Assembly (NCBI RefSeq): GCF_006363955.1
Contig: NZ_CP040948.1
Coordinates: 310,001-374,000, forward strand
Reading direction: 5' to 3'
Length of the DNA stretch: 64,000 nucleotides
DNA from: Methylophilus medardicus
GTDB lineage: Bacteria; Pseudomonadota; Gammaproteobacteria; Burkholderiales; Methylophilaceae
Positions 8,632-19,364 of the stretch are shown piece after piece. A program made the position numbers and the translations under genes. The notes beneath the pieces are model-generated. The model was not told where the DNA came from. It searched no databases and worked only from the letters and a program-made list of their open reading frames with translations. How positions within the stretch are numbered: position 1 is the stretch's first letter; each line of letters starts with the position of its first letter.

Positions 8632-9546
8632 GTGGCAGCAGCCATTGAAATTACTGGCATCACTAAGCGTTTCGGCGATTTCGAAGCGCTACGTGGGATT
8701 GATTTGCAGATTGAACAAGGCGAGTTTTTTGCGTTGCTGGGCCCGAATGGCGCTGGTAAATCAACGCTGATTAGTTTAATGGCCGGTTTGCAACAAGCGA
8801 CCACGGGTCAGATCCGTATTATGGGGCACGACGTGCATACGGAATATCAGCGTGCCCGCCATGCACTTGGCGTAGTGCCACAAGAGCTGGTATTTGATCC
8901 GTTTTTTAATGTGCGTGAAATGTTACGTTTTCAGGCTGGTTATTTTGGTCGCGGTCCTGAAAACGATCCCTGGATTGATGAAGTCATTGAAGGCTTGGGG
9001 CTGACAGATAAAGCGCATACCAATATGCGTAAACTGTCTGGCGGTATGAAGCGTCGGGCGCTCATCGCGCAGGCGTTGGCGCACAAGCCGCCAGTGATTG
9101 TCCTCGATGAGCCGACTGCGGGCGTAGACGTGGAGTTGCGGCAAATGCTGTGGGCGTTCATCCAGCAACTCAATCAGCAAGGGCATACCATCATTTTAAC
9201 CACGCATTATCTTGAGGAGGCAGAGGCCTTGTGTCAGCGTGTTGCAATGATGAAACAAGGCCGTATCGTGGCGTTGGATACGACGCGGGCACTGCTCAAA
9301 AATCATGCGACCAAGCAACTATCGCTGCGCTTGACTGGGGCGCTTCCGCCACAGCTGTTGTCACTGGTGAAGCAGCAACAAGGCGATGAGGTGATACTTG
9401 GCTTGTCGGAGCTGACGCAGGTCGAAACGGTGTTGCGTGTGTTGCGTGAAGCCAAGGTGGAGATACAGGATATGCAATTGCAAGAAGCTGATCTGGAAGA
9501 TGTGTTTTTGAATCTGGTGGGTAATCAACAAGGCGCACAAGGATGA
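8632..9546 (+). CDS. ABC-2 type exporter ATPase (YadG-like)
   Basis: ATP-binding subunit of a two-gene export system. The 304 aa include Walker A GPNGAGKST (37-45), signature LSGGM (135-139), Walker B VIVLDE (155-160) and a TTHYLEEAE switch region, a pattern typical of CcmA/YadG/NodI-type ATPases. The GTG at 8632 has AAGGG at 8622-8625; the open frame back to 8593 runs through the terminator-like hairpin and is not used. The stop overlaps the permease start by 4 bases. The substrate is unknown; such pairs often sit after mla genes in betaproteobacteria. Confidence 0.88.
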   Translation: MAAAIEITGITKRFGDFEALRGIDLQIEQGEFFALLGPNGAGKSTLISLMAGLQQATTGQIRIMGHDVHTEYQRARHALGVVPQELVFDPFFNVREMLRFQAGYFGRGPENDPWIDEVIEGLGLTDKAHTNMRKLSGGMKRRALIAQALAHKPPVIVLDEPTAGVDVELRQMLWAFIQQLNQQGHTIILTTHYLEEAEALCQRVAMMKQGRIVALDTTRALLKNHATKQLSLRLTGALPPQLLSLVKQQQGDEVILGLSELTQVETVLRVLREAKVEIQDMQLQEADLEDVFLNLVGNQQGAQG

Positions 9547-10349
9547 AGTGGCTCAACCCCTTTTTTTGGCTCGATGATATCGTGACCCCGCGCTGGCGAG
9601 GGGTTTATACCTTGTTTAAAAAGGAACTGTTACGATTTTGGCGGGTGGCTTTTCAAACCGTGGCATCGCCTATTTTGACGGCGCTATTGTATCTGCTGAT
9701 TTTCTCACATGTACTCGAATCACATGTCAAAGTCTACGATCAGGTCAGTTACACCGCCTTTTTGGTGCCAGGCTTGATGATGATGTCTTTGTTACAAAAC
9801 GCTTTTGCAAACAGCTCATCCAGCTTGATTCAGTCCAAAGTCATGGGCAATATCGTTTTTCTGCTCCTGACACCCATTAATACATTGTCGTTCTTTGTGG
9901 CGTTTTTAGCTGCGTCCATGATACGAGGCTTGTTGGTGGGCTTAAGCATTTATTTGGTCGCATTGTGTTTTGTGACGGTGCCTACTGTTTATCCCGGTTG
10001 GATATTCGCTTTTGCCTTGCTGGGCAGTGCTTTACTAGGCACTTTTGGGATTATTGCTGGGATTTGGGCAGATAAGTTTGATCAGATGGCGGCTTTTCAG
10101 AATTTTGTGATTATGCCATTGACCTTTTTGTCAGGTGTATTTTACTCCATCCACTCTTTGCCACCCTTCTGGCAGGCGGTGTCGCAACTGAATCCGTTTT
10201 TTTACATGATTGATGGCTTTCGCTATGGATTTTTTGGGCATGGCGATGTTTCACCATGGCTCAGCCTCGGCGTGGTAGCGAGCTTCTTGCTAGCATTGGC
10301 GTGGCTATGCCTAAAGATGTTAAAATCCGGTTATAAATTACGCAGTTAG
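9543..10349 (+). CDS. ABC-2 type exporter permease (YadH-like)
   Basis: Membrane subunit matching the ATPase immediately upstream, with which it overlaps by 4 bases. The 268 aa hold about six hydrophobic helices and the ABC-2 membrane signature region near FLSGVFYSIHSLPPFWQAV and LNPFFYMIDGFRYGFFG. It likely exports a lipid, polysaccharide or drug-like substrate; the sequence gives no evidence to choose. Confidence 0.88.
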   Translation: MKWLNPFFWLDDIVTPRWRGVYTLFKKELLRFWRVAFQTVASPILTALLYLLIFSHVLESHVKVYDQVSYTAFLVPGLMMMSLLQNAFANSSSSLIQSKVMGNIVFLLLTPINTLSFFVAFLAASMIRGLLVGLSIYLVALCFVTVPTVYPGWIFAFALLGSALLGTFGIIAGIWADKFDQMAAFQNFVIMPLTFLSGVFYSIHSLPPFWQAVSQLNPFFYMIDGFRYGFFGHGDVSPWLSLGVVASFLLALAWLCLKMLKSGYKLRS

Positions 10350-10415
10350 CACGTTAGAACAGGTCACGATTGCCCTGTCTGGCTGTGCTGCATTTAAATC
10401 AATAAGTGAGGTTTT

Positions 10416-10661
10416 GTGTTAACAGCAGCGCAACTTGAAGCATATATCCGCAGCGGATTAGCGTGCGATTACCTAAAGGTCAATGGCGATGATGGCACGC
10501 ATTTCGATGCGGTGATTGTGAGCCCGGCCTTTGAAGGCAAGCGCATGGTTCAGCAACATCAATTGGTCTACGCGGCCTTGGGTGATCGCATGCGGGCGGA
10601 GATACACGCGCTGTCTATGCAAACCTATACCCCGACACAATGGCAGCAACAGCAAGCCTAG
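10416..10661 (+). CDS. ibaG: BolA-family protein (IbaG-like)
   Basis: An 81-aa BolA-fold protein. The class II KH-like core is recognisable in DGTHFDAVIVSPAFEG and the C-terminal HALSMQTYTPTQW, where the conserved His-containing end binds Fe-S clusters with a partner glutaredoxin. It starts at GTG 10416 after GTGAGG. It lies upstream of murA as in E. coli (ibaG-murA), but here a CGFS glutaredoxin gene is placed between them. Confidence 0.88.
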   Translation: MLTAAQLEAYIRSGLACDYLKVNGDDGTHFDAVIVSPAFEGKRMVQQHQLVYAALGDRMRAEIHALSMQTYTPTQWQQQQA

Positions 10662-10691
10662 TGTTTTAACGCATATTTGGAGTCAATCATT

Positions 10692-12268
<1,577 letters not shown>

Positions 12269-12270
12269 TC

Positions 12271-12912
12271 ATGATTACTATTGCACTCAGCAAAGGGCGC
12301 ATTTTTGAAGAAACTACACCGCTGTTGGCTGCCGCAGGGATTCAGTCACTAGAAGATCCAGAATCCTCACGTAAGTTAATTTTGCCTACCAATCGTCCTG
12401 ATGTCCGTTTGATCATTGTGCGCGCCACCGACGTGCCGACCTATGTGCAATACGGCGCTGCCGACCTCGGTATTGCGGGCAAGGATGTGCTGGATGAGCA
12501 TGGTGGTGAAGGCTTGTACCAGCCGCTCGATTTGAATATTGCACGCTGCAAAATGATGGTGGCTGTGCGTGAGGACTTCGATTACGAGGCGAGTATTCGT
12601 CAAGGCGCGCGGCTTAAAGTAGTGACCAAATACGTAAAAACCGCGCGTGCACACTTTGCAGCCAAAGGCATGCATGTCGATCTCATTAAGTTATATGGAT
12701 CGATGGAGCTGGGCCCATTAGTGGGTTTGGCAGACGCAATTGTGGATTTGGTGAGCACGGGTGGAACTTTGCGCGCGAATAAGCTCAAAGCAGTAGAAGA
12801 GGTAGGCGCGATCAGCTCGCGTCTGGTGGTGAATCAGGCCTCTTACAAAGTGAACCGCCCCATGCTGCAACCGATTATTGACAGCTTTGCAGGCGCTATT
12901 CGTCAAGATTAA
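12271..12912 (+). CDS. hisG: ATP phosphoribosyltransferase, short form (HisG-S)
   Basis: Condenses ATP with PRPP as the first step of histidine synthesis. At 213 aa it lacks the C-terminal regulatory domain of long HisG. Catalytic-domain stretches include the N-terminal ALSKGR and [30 protein letters not shown] is the PRPP loop. Short HisG enzymes need the HisRS-like regulatory subunit HisZ, which is not in this window. It is first of a tight hisG-hisD-hisC group. Confidence 0.96.
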   Translation: MITIALSKGRIFEETTPLLAAAGIQSLEDPESSRKLILPTNRPDVRLIIVRATDVPTYVQYGAADLGIAGKDVLDEHGGEGLYQPLDLNIARCKMMVAVREDFDYEASIRQGARLKVVTKYVKTARAHFAAKGMHVDLIKLYGSMELGPLVGLADAIVDLVSTGGTLRANKLKAVEEVGAISSRLVVNQASYKVNRPMLQPIIDSFAGAIRQD

Positions 12913-12925
12913 TTGATAGAGATTT

Positions 12926-14227
12926 ATGAAGATTAAACGCTTAAATACACAGGATGCTGGCTTTGATGCCGAGTTAAAGGCATTACTGGCTTTTGAAACC
13001 GCTCAGGATGACAGCATTGATCAAGTCGTTGCGAATATCCTAAAAGACGTGAAAAGTCGTGGTGACGAAGCCGTCCTTGAATATACAAATCGCTTCGATA
13101 AAACGAACGCACAGCATTTGGCGCAATTAGAGATTCCGCAGGCAGAGTTGCATGCGGCGTTAAACAATTTACCGCCAGCACAGCGTGAAGCTTTGCAAGC
13201 AGCCGCAGGCCGTGTACGCAGTTATCATGAAAAGCAAGTGATGCAATCTTGGCACTACACCGAGGCGGACGGCACTTTGCTGGGCCAACAGGTGACTGCA
13301 CTGGATCGTGTGGGCCTCTATGTGCCTGGTGGTAAAGCGGCTTATCCTTCATCAGTGTTAATGAACGCGATTCCGGCCAAAGTGGCGGGCGTGCAAGAAT
13401 TAATCATGGTGGTGCCGACCCCCAATGGTGAAAAAAATCCATTGGTTCTCGCCGCTGCTGCAGTGTGTGGCGTAGACCGCGTATTTTGTATCGGAGGCGC
13501 ACAAGCTGTCGGGGCCTTGGCATATGGCACGCAGACCGTGCCGCAAGTGGATAAAATTGTCGGTCCTGGCAATGCTTATGTGGCAGCAGCCAAGCGTCGT
13601 GTCTTTGGCGTGGTAGGGATTGATATGGTTGCTGGCCCCTCTGAAATTTTGGTCATCAGCGATGGCAAAAGTAACCCAGACTGGACGGCGATGGACTTGT
13701 TTAGTCAGGCTGAGCACGATGAACTGGCACAAGCTATCTTGCTCTCCCCAAGCGCGGATTTTCTCGATCAAGTGCAGGCAAGTATTGAGCGTCAGGTCGT
13801 TGATATGCCTCGTCAAGACATTATTCGCACCTCACTACAAAATCGCGGTGCCCTTATTCAAGTGAAAGATCTGGCAGAGGCGGCGGACATTTCGAATTAC
13901 ATCGCGCCCGAGCACCTCGAGTTATCGATGGATGATGCGCTGTCCTTTAGTCAGCGCATCAAGCATGCTGGCGCGATCTTTATGGGTCGCGATACCTGTG
14001 AGGCGCTGGGTGATTATTGTGCGGGCCCAAACCACGTTCTGCCGACGTCACGGACCGCCCGTTTTAGCTCGCCGTTGGGGGTGTATGATTTCCAGAAGCG
14101 CTCCAGCTTGATTATGGTCTCAGCCGCCGGCGCGCAAACCCTGGGTAAAATTGCGGCAACCTTGGCTTATGGCGAGGGTTTGCAGGCGCACGCCCGCAGT
14201 GCTGAATATCGCCTAAAGCCAGAGTGA
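12926..14227 (+). CDS. hisD: Histidinol dehydrogenase
   Basis: Zn-dependent NAD enzyme for the last two steps of histidine synthesis. The 433 aa include the signature [18 protein letters not shown], the [13 protein letters not shown] stretch, VAGPSEILV and the metal/substrate region [11 protein letters not shown]. Spacing is 13 bases from hisG and 4 bases to hisC. Confidence 0.97.
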   Translation: MKIKRLNTQDAGFDAELKALLAFETAQDDSIDQVVANILKDVKSRGDEAVLEYTNRFDKTNAQHLAQLEIPQAELHAALNNLPPAQREALQAAAGRVRSYHEKQVMQSWHYTEADGTLLGQQVTALDRVGLYVPGGKAAYPSSVLMNAIPAKVAGVQELIMVVPTPNGEKNPLVLAAAAVCGVDRVFCIGGAQAVGALAYGTQTVPQVDKIVGPGNAYVAAAKRRVFGVVGIDMVAGPSEILVISDGKSNPDWTAMDLFSQAEHDELAQAILLSPSADFLDQVQASIERQVVDMPRQDIIRTSLQNRGALIQVKDLAEAADISNYIAPEHLELSMDDALSFSQRIKHAGAIFMGRDTCEALGDYCAGPNHVLPTSRTARFSSPLGVYDFQKRSSLIMVSAAGAQTLGKIAATLAYGEGLQAHARSAEYRLKPE

Positions 14228-14231
14228 CATC

Positions 14232-15290
14232 ATGAGTGTATATTGGAGTGAACTTGTTCATCGCCTGACCCCTTATGTGCCGGGAGAACAACCCAAGCTA
14301 CAAAATCTGGTCAAGCTCAATACCAATGAAAATCCTTTTGGGCCTAGCCCAAAGGTGCTCGCGGCTTTACAAGCGGAAGCATCAGAGAGTTTACGGTTGT
14401 ATCCAGACCCGGATTCTAGTCGTTTAAAGTCAGCCATTGCTGAATATTATGGTTTGCAAGCCAATCAAGTCTTTGTCGGCAATGGGTCCGATGAGGTGCT
14501 GGCACATGTGTTTCAAGCGTTATTGAAGCATGATCAACCGCTATTGTTTCCCGATATTAGCTACAGCTTTTATCCGGTGTATTGCGGTTTGTATGGCATC
14601 GAGTTTGAAACCGTGCCTTTGAATGCGCAGTTTGAAATTGCGATTGATGATTACTTGCGCCCGAATGGTGGAATCATCTTCCCAAACCCTAATGCGCCGA
14701 CAGGGGTGCCCATGCCCTTGAGTGACGTTGAGCGCTTACTGAAAGCGAACACCCATTCGGTGGTGGTGGTGGATGAAGCGTATGTGGATTTTGGTACTCA
14801 GTCCGCCGTGTCGTTGGTCAACCAGTATCCGAATTTACTGGTGACACACACGTACTCAAAATCGCGGTCTTTGGCGGGCTTGCGGGTTGGCTACGCGCTG
14901 GGCAATGCGACATTGATTCAAGCGCTGATTCGTATCAAAGATAGTTTTAACTCTTATCCTCTGGACCGTTTCGCTGAAGCCGGGGCAATTGCAGCCATAC
15001 AGGATGAGGCCTATTTTGAGCAAACGCGTCAGCAAGTGATCGTTGCGCGAGAAGCGTTAGTCGCTGACTTGCAGTCGCTAGGCTTTGAAGTGTTGCCCTC
15101 AGGGGCCAATTTCATTTTTGCCAAACATCCAAAACATGCCGGCGAGCAGTTGGCCGCAGGCTTGCGTGATCAAGCTGTCATCGTCCGCCATTTCAAAAAA
15201 CCGGCACGTATTTTGGACTTTTTACGTATCACGATAGGCAACCCAAGCCAAAATCAGGCACTCATGCAGGCATTGCGTACGCTTCTGTAG
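14232..15290 (+). CDS. hisC: Histidinol-phosphate aminotransferase
   Basis: PLP-dependent fold-type I aminotransferase acting on imidazole-acetol phosphate. The 352 aa contain [12 protein letters not shown], the NGSDEVLA cofactor loop, [21 protein letters not shown] and the PLP lysine region [17 protein letters not shown]. It is the last gene before hps. No strong terminator follows, so read-through into hps is possible. Confidence 0.96.
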   Translation: MSVYWSELVHRLTPYVPGEQPKLQNLVKLNTNENPFGPSPKVLAALQAEASESLRLYPDPDSSRLKSAIAEYYGLQANQVFVGNGSDEVLAHVFQALLKHDQPLLFPDISYSFYPVYCGLYGIEFETVPLNAQFEIAIDDYLRPNGGIIFPNPNAPTGVPMPLSDVERLLKANTHSVVVVDEAYVDFGTQSAVSLVNQYPNLLVTHTYSKSRSLAGLRVGYALGNATLIQALIRIKDSFNSYPLDRFAEAGAIAAIQDEAYFEQTRQQVIVAREALVADLQSLGFEVLPSGANFIFAKHPKHAGEQLAAGLRDQAVIVRHFKKPARILDFLRITIGNPSQNQALMQALRTLL

Positions 15291-15384
15291 TCTTGATGTC
15301 GCTAAAATCAAAGTATTTGCAGTAATTTGACTGCTAATATGCCGTAAATGATTGCAACGTGGCTTAAAAAAAGTCGTCGCAATA

Positions 15385-15414
15385 TTGTCATTTTATTGAA
15401 AATGCGGTTATGAT
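15385..15414 (+). promoter_or_regulatory. Sigma70-like promoter of hps
   Basis: TTGTCA (15385-15390), an 18-base spacer and TATGAT (15409-15414), one mismatch from consensus in each box. Transcription would begin about 15421, giving a leader of about 90 bases before a strong GGAGGA ribosome site (15502-15507). It lets hps be transcribed apart from the his genes. Confidence 0.7.
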
Positions 15415-15513
15415 GCACGCTATTGTACATAATGTGCAGTGAGGGTTGCGTTTGCATGATTGCTGCGCATAGATTCATTGGATTTAAAATAGAGCAAACT
15501 CGGAGGAAGAAAA

Positions 15514-16389
15514 ATGGCACAAACCCAGATGGCATTGGACTCATTGGATTTCGACGCAACAATCGCTTTGGCAGCAAAAGTTGCGCCACACGTTGATATT
15601 CTTGAAATTGGTACACCTTGTATCAAACACAACGGTATCGAACTGTTAAAAGCACTGCGTTCAAAATTCCCAAACAACAAAATTTTGGTTGACCTGAAAA
15701 CCATGGATGCCGGTTTCTACGAAGCTGAGCCATTCTACAAAGCAGGCGCTGACATTTGTACCGTTTTGGGTACAGCAGATATCGGTACGATCAAAGGCGT
15801 GATTGACGCTGCCAACAAATACGGCAAAGAAGCGCAAATCGACTTGATCAACGTAAAAGATAAAAAAGCCCGTACGCTTGAAGTCGTTAAATTGGGTGCA
15901 CACATCATCGGTGTGCATACTGGTTTGGATCAACAAGCGGCTGGTCAAACACCATTCGCTGACTTGGGTTTGGTATCCGGTCTGAAAACAGGCGCTAAAG
16001 TGTCTGTTGCCGGTGGCGTAAAAGCAGCAACTACTAAACAAGTCGTTGATGCGGGTGCTGACATTGTGGTTGCTGGTGCAGCTATCTACGGCGCTGCTGA
16101 TCCAGCGGCTGCTGCTACTGAGATCACTAAAATCGCTCACGGTGCTGGTACTGCCGCTAAAGGTGGCAACAAGTTGCTGCCTTGGATCATTGCTGCTGTT
16201 GCTGCAGTGTTGGTTTTCTCTTTGTTGGGTAAAAAATCAGAAGAAGCTGCCCCAGCTGCTGAAGCCCCAGCTGCAGAAGAAACTGCACCTGTTGAAGCTG
16301 CCCCAGCTGCTGAAGCCCCAGCCGCTGAAGCAATGCCTGCTGAAGCTGCACCTGCTGAAATGGCACCTGCAACTGAAGAAGCAAAATAA
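15514..16389 (+). CDS. hps: 3-Hexulose-6-phosphate synthase with C-terminal membrane anchor and Ala/Pro/Glu tail
   Basis: Key RuMP-cycle enzyme: aldol addition of formaldehyde to ribulose 5-phosphate giving hexulose 6-phosphate. Residues 1 to about 210 form a complete HPS domain of the OMP-decarboxylase superfamily, with EIGTP (31-35), the D-x-K-x-x-D catalytic motif in VDLKTMDAG (D60, K62, D65), HTGLDQQ (135-141) and phosphate-binding AGGVK (166-170). Soluble HPS proteins end about there. This 291-aa protein continues with a Gly/Lys linker, a hydrophobic helix LLPWIIAAVAAVLVFSLLG (221-239), KK, and a 50-residue acidic Ala/Pro/Glu tail. GGAGGA gives a strong ribosome site, and codons resemble those of the ribosomal genes more than the his neighbours, suggesting high expression. 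Hexulose-phosphate isomerase is not nearby. The enzyme assignment is firm; membrane tethering is inferred. Confidence 0.93.
   Translation: MAQTQMALDSLDFDATIALAAKVAPHVDILEIGTPCIKHNGIELLKALRSKFPNNKILVDLKTMDAGFYEAEPFYKAGADICTVLGTADIGTIKGVIDAANKYGKEAQIDLINVKDKKARTLEVVKLGAHIIGVHTGLDQQAAGQTPFADLGLVSGLKTGAKVSVAGGVKAATTKQVVDAGADIVVAGAAIYGAADPAAAATEITKIAHGAGTAAKGGNKLLPWIIAAVAAVLVFSLLGKKSEEAAPAAEAPAAEETAPVEAAPAAEAPAAEAMPAEAAPAEMAPATEEAK
16243..16322 (+). repeat. Direct repeat encoding the HPS tail
   Basis: Two exact 29-base copies (16243-16271 and 16294-16322), 51 bases (17 codons) apart, encode the repeated EAAPAAEAPA segment of the tail. This suggests that the tail grew by tandem duplication and may vary in length between strains. 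Confidence 0.85.
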
Positions 16390-16424
16390 TCAATTAAGAT
16401 TCTCACGAATCATTTTTTGATGTT

Positions 16425-16451
16425 AAAAAGCAGCCCCCGGGCTGCTTTTTT
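16425..16451 (+). terminator. Strong intrinsic terminator after hps
   Basis: GC-rich stem GCAGCC/GGCTGC flanked by complementary A and T runs (16425-16436 with 16439-16450), then a T tract. It separates the hps transcript from hisB. Confidence 0.92.
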
Positions 16452-16469
16452 GTTTTTCATGTCGGCTTT

Positions 16470-16499
16470 TTGCCAGTCAAGCAAGACTTGCTGTAAAAT
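16470..16499 (+). promoter_or_regulatory. Candidate promoter for the hisB-to-tatC block
   Basis: TTGCCA (16470-16475), 18-base spacer, TAAAAT (16494-16499), just after the hps terminator and about 50 bases upstream of hisB. A promoter is expected here because the hps terminator would cut off transcription from upstream. Confidence 0.55.
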
Positions 16500-16546
16500 G
16501 AATACATTATTTGCTAATTCATTGTGGTCAATCTCCCCACCTTTAT

Positions 16547-17137
16547 ATGTCACGTCAAGCTGAAGTCACACGCAATACGCTAGAAACTCAAATCACGGTC
16601 TCGATTAATCTCGATGGCACGGGTCAATCTGACCTCAACACTGGTTTGGGCTTTTTCGATCACATGCTCGATCAAATTGCGCGTCACGGCATGATCGACA
16701 TGAAGATACACGCCAATGGTGATTTGCATATTGATGCGCACCATACGGTTGAAGACGTAGGAATCACGCTAGGACAAGCATTTGCCAAGGCGATAGGCGA
16801 TAAAAAAGGACTCACTCGCTACGGCCACAGTTATGTGCCGTTGGATGAGGCTTTAAGCCGAGTTGCGCTTGATCTTTCTGGTCGACCAGGCCTTGAATTC
16901 GATTGTGTATTTACCCGTGCCATGATTGGTGCCTTTGATGTCGACCTCATTCATGAGTTCTTCCAAGGCTTTGTCAATCATGCTCTGGTGACACTGCACA
17001 TTGATAACCTTAAGGGCCAAAACGCACACCACCAAGCTGAGACTATTTTTAAAGCTTTTGGTCGCGCGTTACGCATGGCTTCGACTTTAGATCCACGTAT
17101 GGCTGGATTGATGCCTTCAACCAAGGGTGCGTTATAA
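16547..17137 (+). CDS. hisB: Imidazoleglycerol-phosphate dehydratase (monofunctional HisB)
   Basis: Mn-dependent dehydratase, sixth step of histidine synthesis. The 196 aa carry the metal-binding motifs [33 protein letters not shown] and [17 protein letters not shown]. There is no fused histidinol-phosphatase domain, so that activity must be encoded elsewhere. ATG 16547 gives the usual N terminus ([11 protein letters not shown]); the frame is open to 16511. It begins the second half of the his cluster. Confidence 0.96.
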   Translation: MSRQAEVTRNTLETQITVSINLDGTGQSDLNTGLGFFDHMLDQIARHGMIDMKIHANGDLHIDAHHTVEDVGITLGQAFAKAIGDKKGLTRYGHSYVPLDEALSRVALDLSGRPGLEFDCVFTRAMIGAFDVDLIHEFFQGFVNHALVTLHIDNLKGQNAHHQAETIFKAFGRALRMASTLDPRMAGLMPSTKGAL

Positions 17138-17153
17138 CGCCTGATCGCTAATC

Positions 17154-17798
17154 ATGAGTCGCTTGCAAGTCGCCATTGTTGATTATGGCATGGGTAATTT
17201 AAGATCTGTCGCCAATGCGTTCAAGGCCGTGGCGCCATCGATTTCGGTCGCTGTTACCAGCGACCCGGAGCAGATTGCGCAAGCTGAGCGCGTCGTTTTT
17301 CCAGGTCAAGGTGCGATGCCTGATTGCATTCGAGAGCTGGATGCACGCGACTTACGGCAGGCAGTCATCATGGCCACCAAGCAAAAGCCATTTTTAGGGA
17401 TTTGTATTGGCCTGCAAATGCTGTTTGAACATTCTGAAGAAGGTAATGTGCCGGGTTTAGGGGTGTATCCAGGTCAGGTGAAACGCTTTCCGTCAGAGTG
17501 CATGATTGACGTGAATGGGGCCAAACTAAAGGTGCCGCACATGGGTTGGAGTCAGGTGCATCAGACGCAGACCCATGCCCTGTGGGCTGACATTCCCGAT
17601 CAAGCCCGGTTTTACTATGTACACAGCTACTATGTGGCCCCAGATGAAGTCGGTCTCACCGCAGCGACCACTGCTTATCCATTCGATTTTACTGGTGCCA
17701 TCGCGCGCGATAACGTGTTCGCAGTGCAGTTTCACCCAGAAAAGAGTGCGGCGGCAGGGTTGCAACTTCTCGATAATTTTGTAAACTGGAAACCCTAA
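17154..17798 (+). CDS. hisH: Imidazole glycerol phosphate synthase glutaminase subunit HisH
   Basis: Class I glutamine amidotransferase that supplies ammonia to HisF. The 214 aa show the oxyanion stretch PGQGA, nucleophile Cys84 in [12 protein letters not shown] and the His/Glu dyad in VQFHPEKS. A small hairpin overlaps its stop codon, before hisA. Confidence 0.96.
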   Translation: MSRLQVAIVDYGMGNLRSVANAFKAVAPSISVAVTSDPEQIAQAERVVFPGQGAMPDCIRELDARDLRQAVIMATKQKPFLGICIGLQMLFEHSEEGNVPGLGVYPGQVKRFPSECMIDVNGAKLKVPHMGWSQVHQTQTHALWADIPDQARFYYVHSYYVAPDEVGLTAATTAYPFDFTGAIARDNVFAVQFHPEKSAAAGLQLLDNFVNWKP

Positions 17799-17810
17799 AA
17801 CAGGGTTTTC
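17789..17810 (+). terminator. Weak hairpin at the hisH stop codon
   Basis: A 7-bp stem AAACCCT/AGGGTTT with a 5-base loop spans the hisH stop, followed by TTCGG and a scattered T run. It is too weak for a full terminator; it may be a partial attenuator or mRNA-processing site before hisA. Confidence 0.4.
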
Positions 17811-17853
17811 GGTTGTTTTAGTCATCACTCGTCATTTATCTATTGAAAACAAC

Positions 17854-18600
17854 ATGTTAATTATTCCAGCGATTGATTTGAAAGATGGTCACTGCGTCCG
17901 TTTAAAGCAGGGCTTGATGGAAGAGTCCACCGTATTTTCCGAAGACCCAGGCGCCATGGCCAGACATTGGGTAGATCAGGGCGGTAAACGATTACATCTG
18001 GTGGATTTAAATGGTGCCTTTGCGGGTAAACCGGTCAATGAGGCGGCTATCAAGTCCATCGTAGCAGCCGTAGGGGGCGATATTCCGATTCAATTGGGTG
18101 GAGGCATTCGCGATCTGGATACCATTGAGCGATATCTTGATGATGGCATCAGCTATGTCATTATTGGCACGGCTGCGGTCAAAAATCCGGGTTTCTTGCA
18201 CGAGGCTTGTTATGCTTTCCCAGGACAAATTATGGTCGGATTGGATGCCAAGGACGGCAAAGTCGCGGTGGATGGTTGGTCTAAGTTGACTGGTCACGAT
18301 GTGATTGATTTGGCGAAAAAATTTGAAGATTACGGCGTAGAGAGCATTGTCTATACCGATATTGGACGTGATGGCATGCTGACGGGTGTGAATATTGATG
18401 CGACCGTCGCTCTTGCGCAAGCGCTGACAATTCCAGTGATCGCCAGTGGCGGCGTTACCAATCTCGATGATGTGCGTCATTTATGTGCCGTGCAGGATGA
18501 AGGCATTATTGGAACGATTACAGGGCGTGCGATTTATGAGGGCACCCTCGATTTTGCTGCTGCACAATTACTCGCTGATCAACTGAGTGGCCGCGCATAA
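17854..18600 (+). CDS. hisA: ProFAR isomerase HisA
   Basis: (Beta/alpha)8-barrel isomerase, fourth step of histidine synthesis. The 248 aa begin with [15 protein letters not shown] (catalytic Asp in AIDL), with phosphate-binding LGGGIRD and ASGGV and a second catalytic Asp in YTDIGRDGM. The stop shares its last base with the hisF ATG. Confidence 0.96.
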   Translation: MLIIPAIDLKDGHCVRLKQGLMEESTVFSEDPGAMARHWVDQGGKRLHLVDLNGAFAGKPVNEAAIKSIVAAVGGDIPIQLGGGIRDLDTIERYLDDGISYVIIGTAAVKNPGFLHEACYAFPGQIMVGLDAKDGKVAVDGWSKLTGHDVIDLAKKFEDYGVESIVYTDIGRDGMLTGVNIDATVALAQALTIPVIASGGVTNLDDVRHLCAVQDEGIIGTITGRAIYEGTLDFAAAQLLADQLSGRA

Positions 18601-19364
18601 TGGGTTGTGCCAAACGCATCATTCCTTGCTTAGATGTGACCGATGGCCGTGTGGTCAAAGGGGTGAATTTCCTTGAGTTGCGCGACGCGGGCGATCCAGT
18701 CGAAATTGCACAGCGCTACAATGATCAGGGCGCAGATGAGTTAACCTTTCTTGATATTACAGCCAGCTCTGATAACCGTGATCTGATTCTGCATATCATT
18801 GAACGTGTGGCTGAGCAGATATTTATTCCTCTCACAGTTGGGGGCGGTGTTCGCAAGGTAGAAGATGTGCGTCGCTTGCTCAATGCCGGCGCAGATAAAG
18901 TGAGCATCAACACAACTGCGGTTTTAAATCCGCAAGTGGTCGAAGATGCTGCTAGCCGATTCGGCTCGCAGTGCATCGTGGTAGCAATCGATGCGAAAAA
19001 AGTCGACAACCAGCCGTTTGAATGGGAAGTGTTCACGCACGGCGGACGGCAGTCAACCGGGTTAGACGCGGTGAAGTGGGCACAAAAAATGGTCAGCCTC
19101 GGCGCTGGTGAACTGTTAGTGACCAGTATGGATCGCGATGGCACCAAGATTGGCTTTAATAACCCGCTGAATAAAGCGATTAGCGATGCAGTGGATGTGC
19201 CTTTAATTGCCTCTGGTGGTGTAGGTAATTTGCAACATTTGGTTGATGGCGTGACCCTGGGTGGTGCCGATGCCGTGCTGGCTGCCAGTATCTTCCACTA
19301 CGGAGAATTCACTGTGAAACAAGCCAAAGAATACATGCGTGAACACGGGCTAGAAGTGAGATGA
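18600..19364 (+). CDS. hisF: Imidazole glycerol phosphate synthase cyclase subunit HisF
   Basis: Barrel enzyme that joins with HisH to make imidazole glycerol phosphate and AICAR, linking histidine and purine synthesis. The 254 aa include [15 protein letters not shown] (catalytic Asp12), [15 protein letters not shown] (second catalytic Asp) and SGGVGN. It overlaps hisA by one base and hisI by four. Confidence 0.97.
   Translation: MGCAKRIIPCLDVTDGRVVKGVNFLELRDAGDPVEIAQRYNDQGADELTFLDITASSDNRDLILHIIERVAEQIFIPLTVGGGVRKVEDVRRLLNAGADKVSINTTAVLNPQVVEDAASRFGSQCIVVAIDAKKVDNQPFEWEVFTHGGRQSTGLDAVKWAQKMVSLGAGELLVTSMDRDGTKIGFNNPLNKAISDAVDVPLIASGGVGNLQHLVDGVTLGGADAVLAASIFHYGEFTVKQAKEYMREHGLEVR

Noticed and set aside
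15319-15334. GCAGT/ACTGC stem after hisC as a terminator
   Set aside because: Only 5 bp with a short AT loop and no T run; transcription from his into hps remains possible.
16200-16389. The HPS tail as a frameshift or a fused separate gene
   Set aside because: The frame is continuous with the enzyme, there is no start with a ribosome site between domain and helix, and one terminator follows the tail.
16137-16406. Ala-rich and Leu/Gln-rich frames opposite or beside the HPS tail
   Set aside because: They arise from the repetitive GCT/GAA codons of the tail in other frames; the HPS frame alone has a ribosome site and conserved domain.
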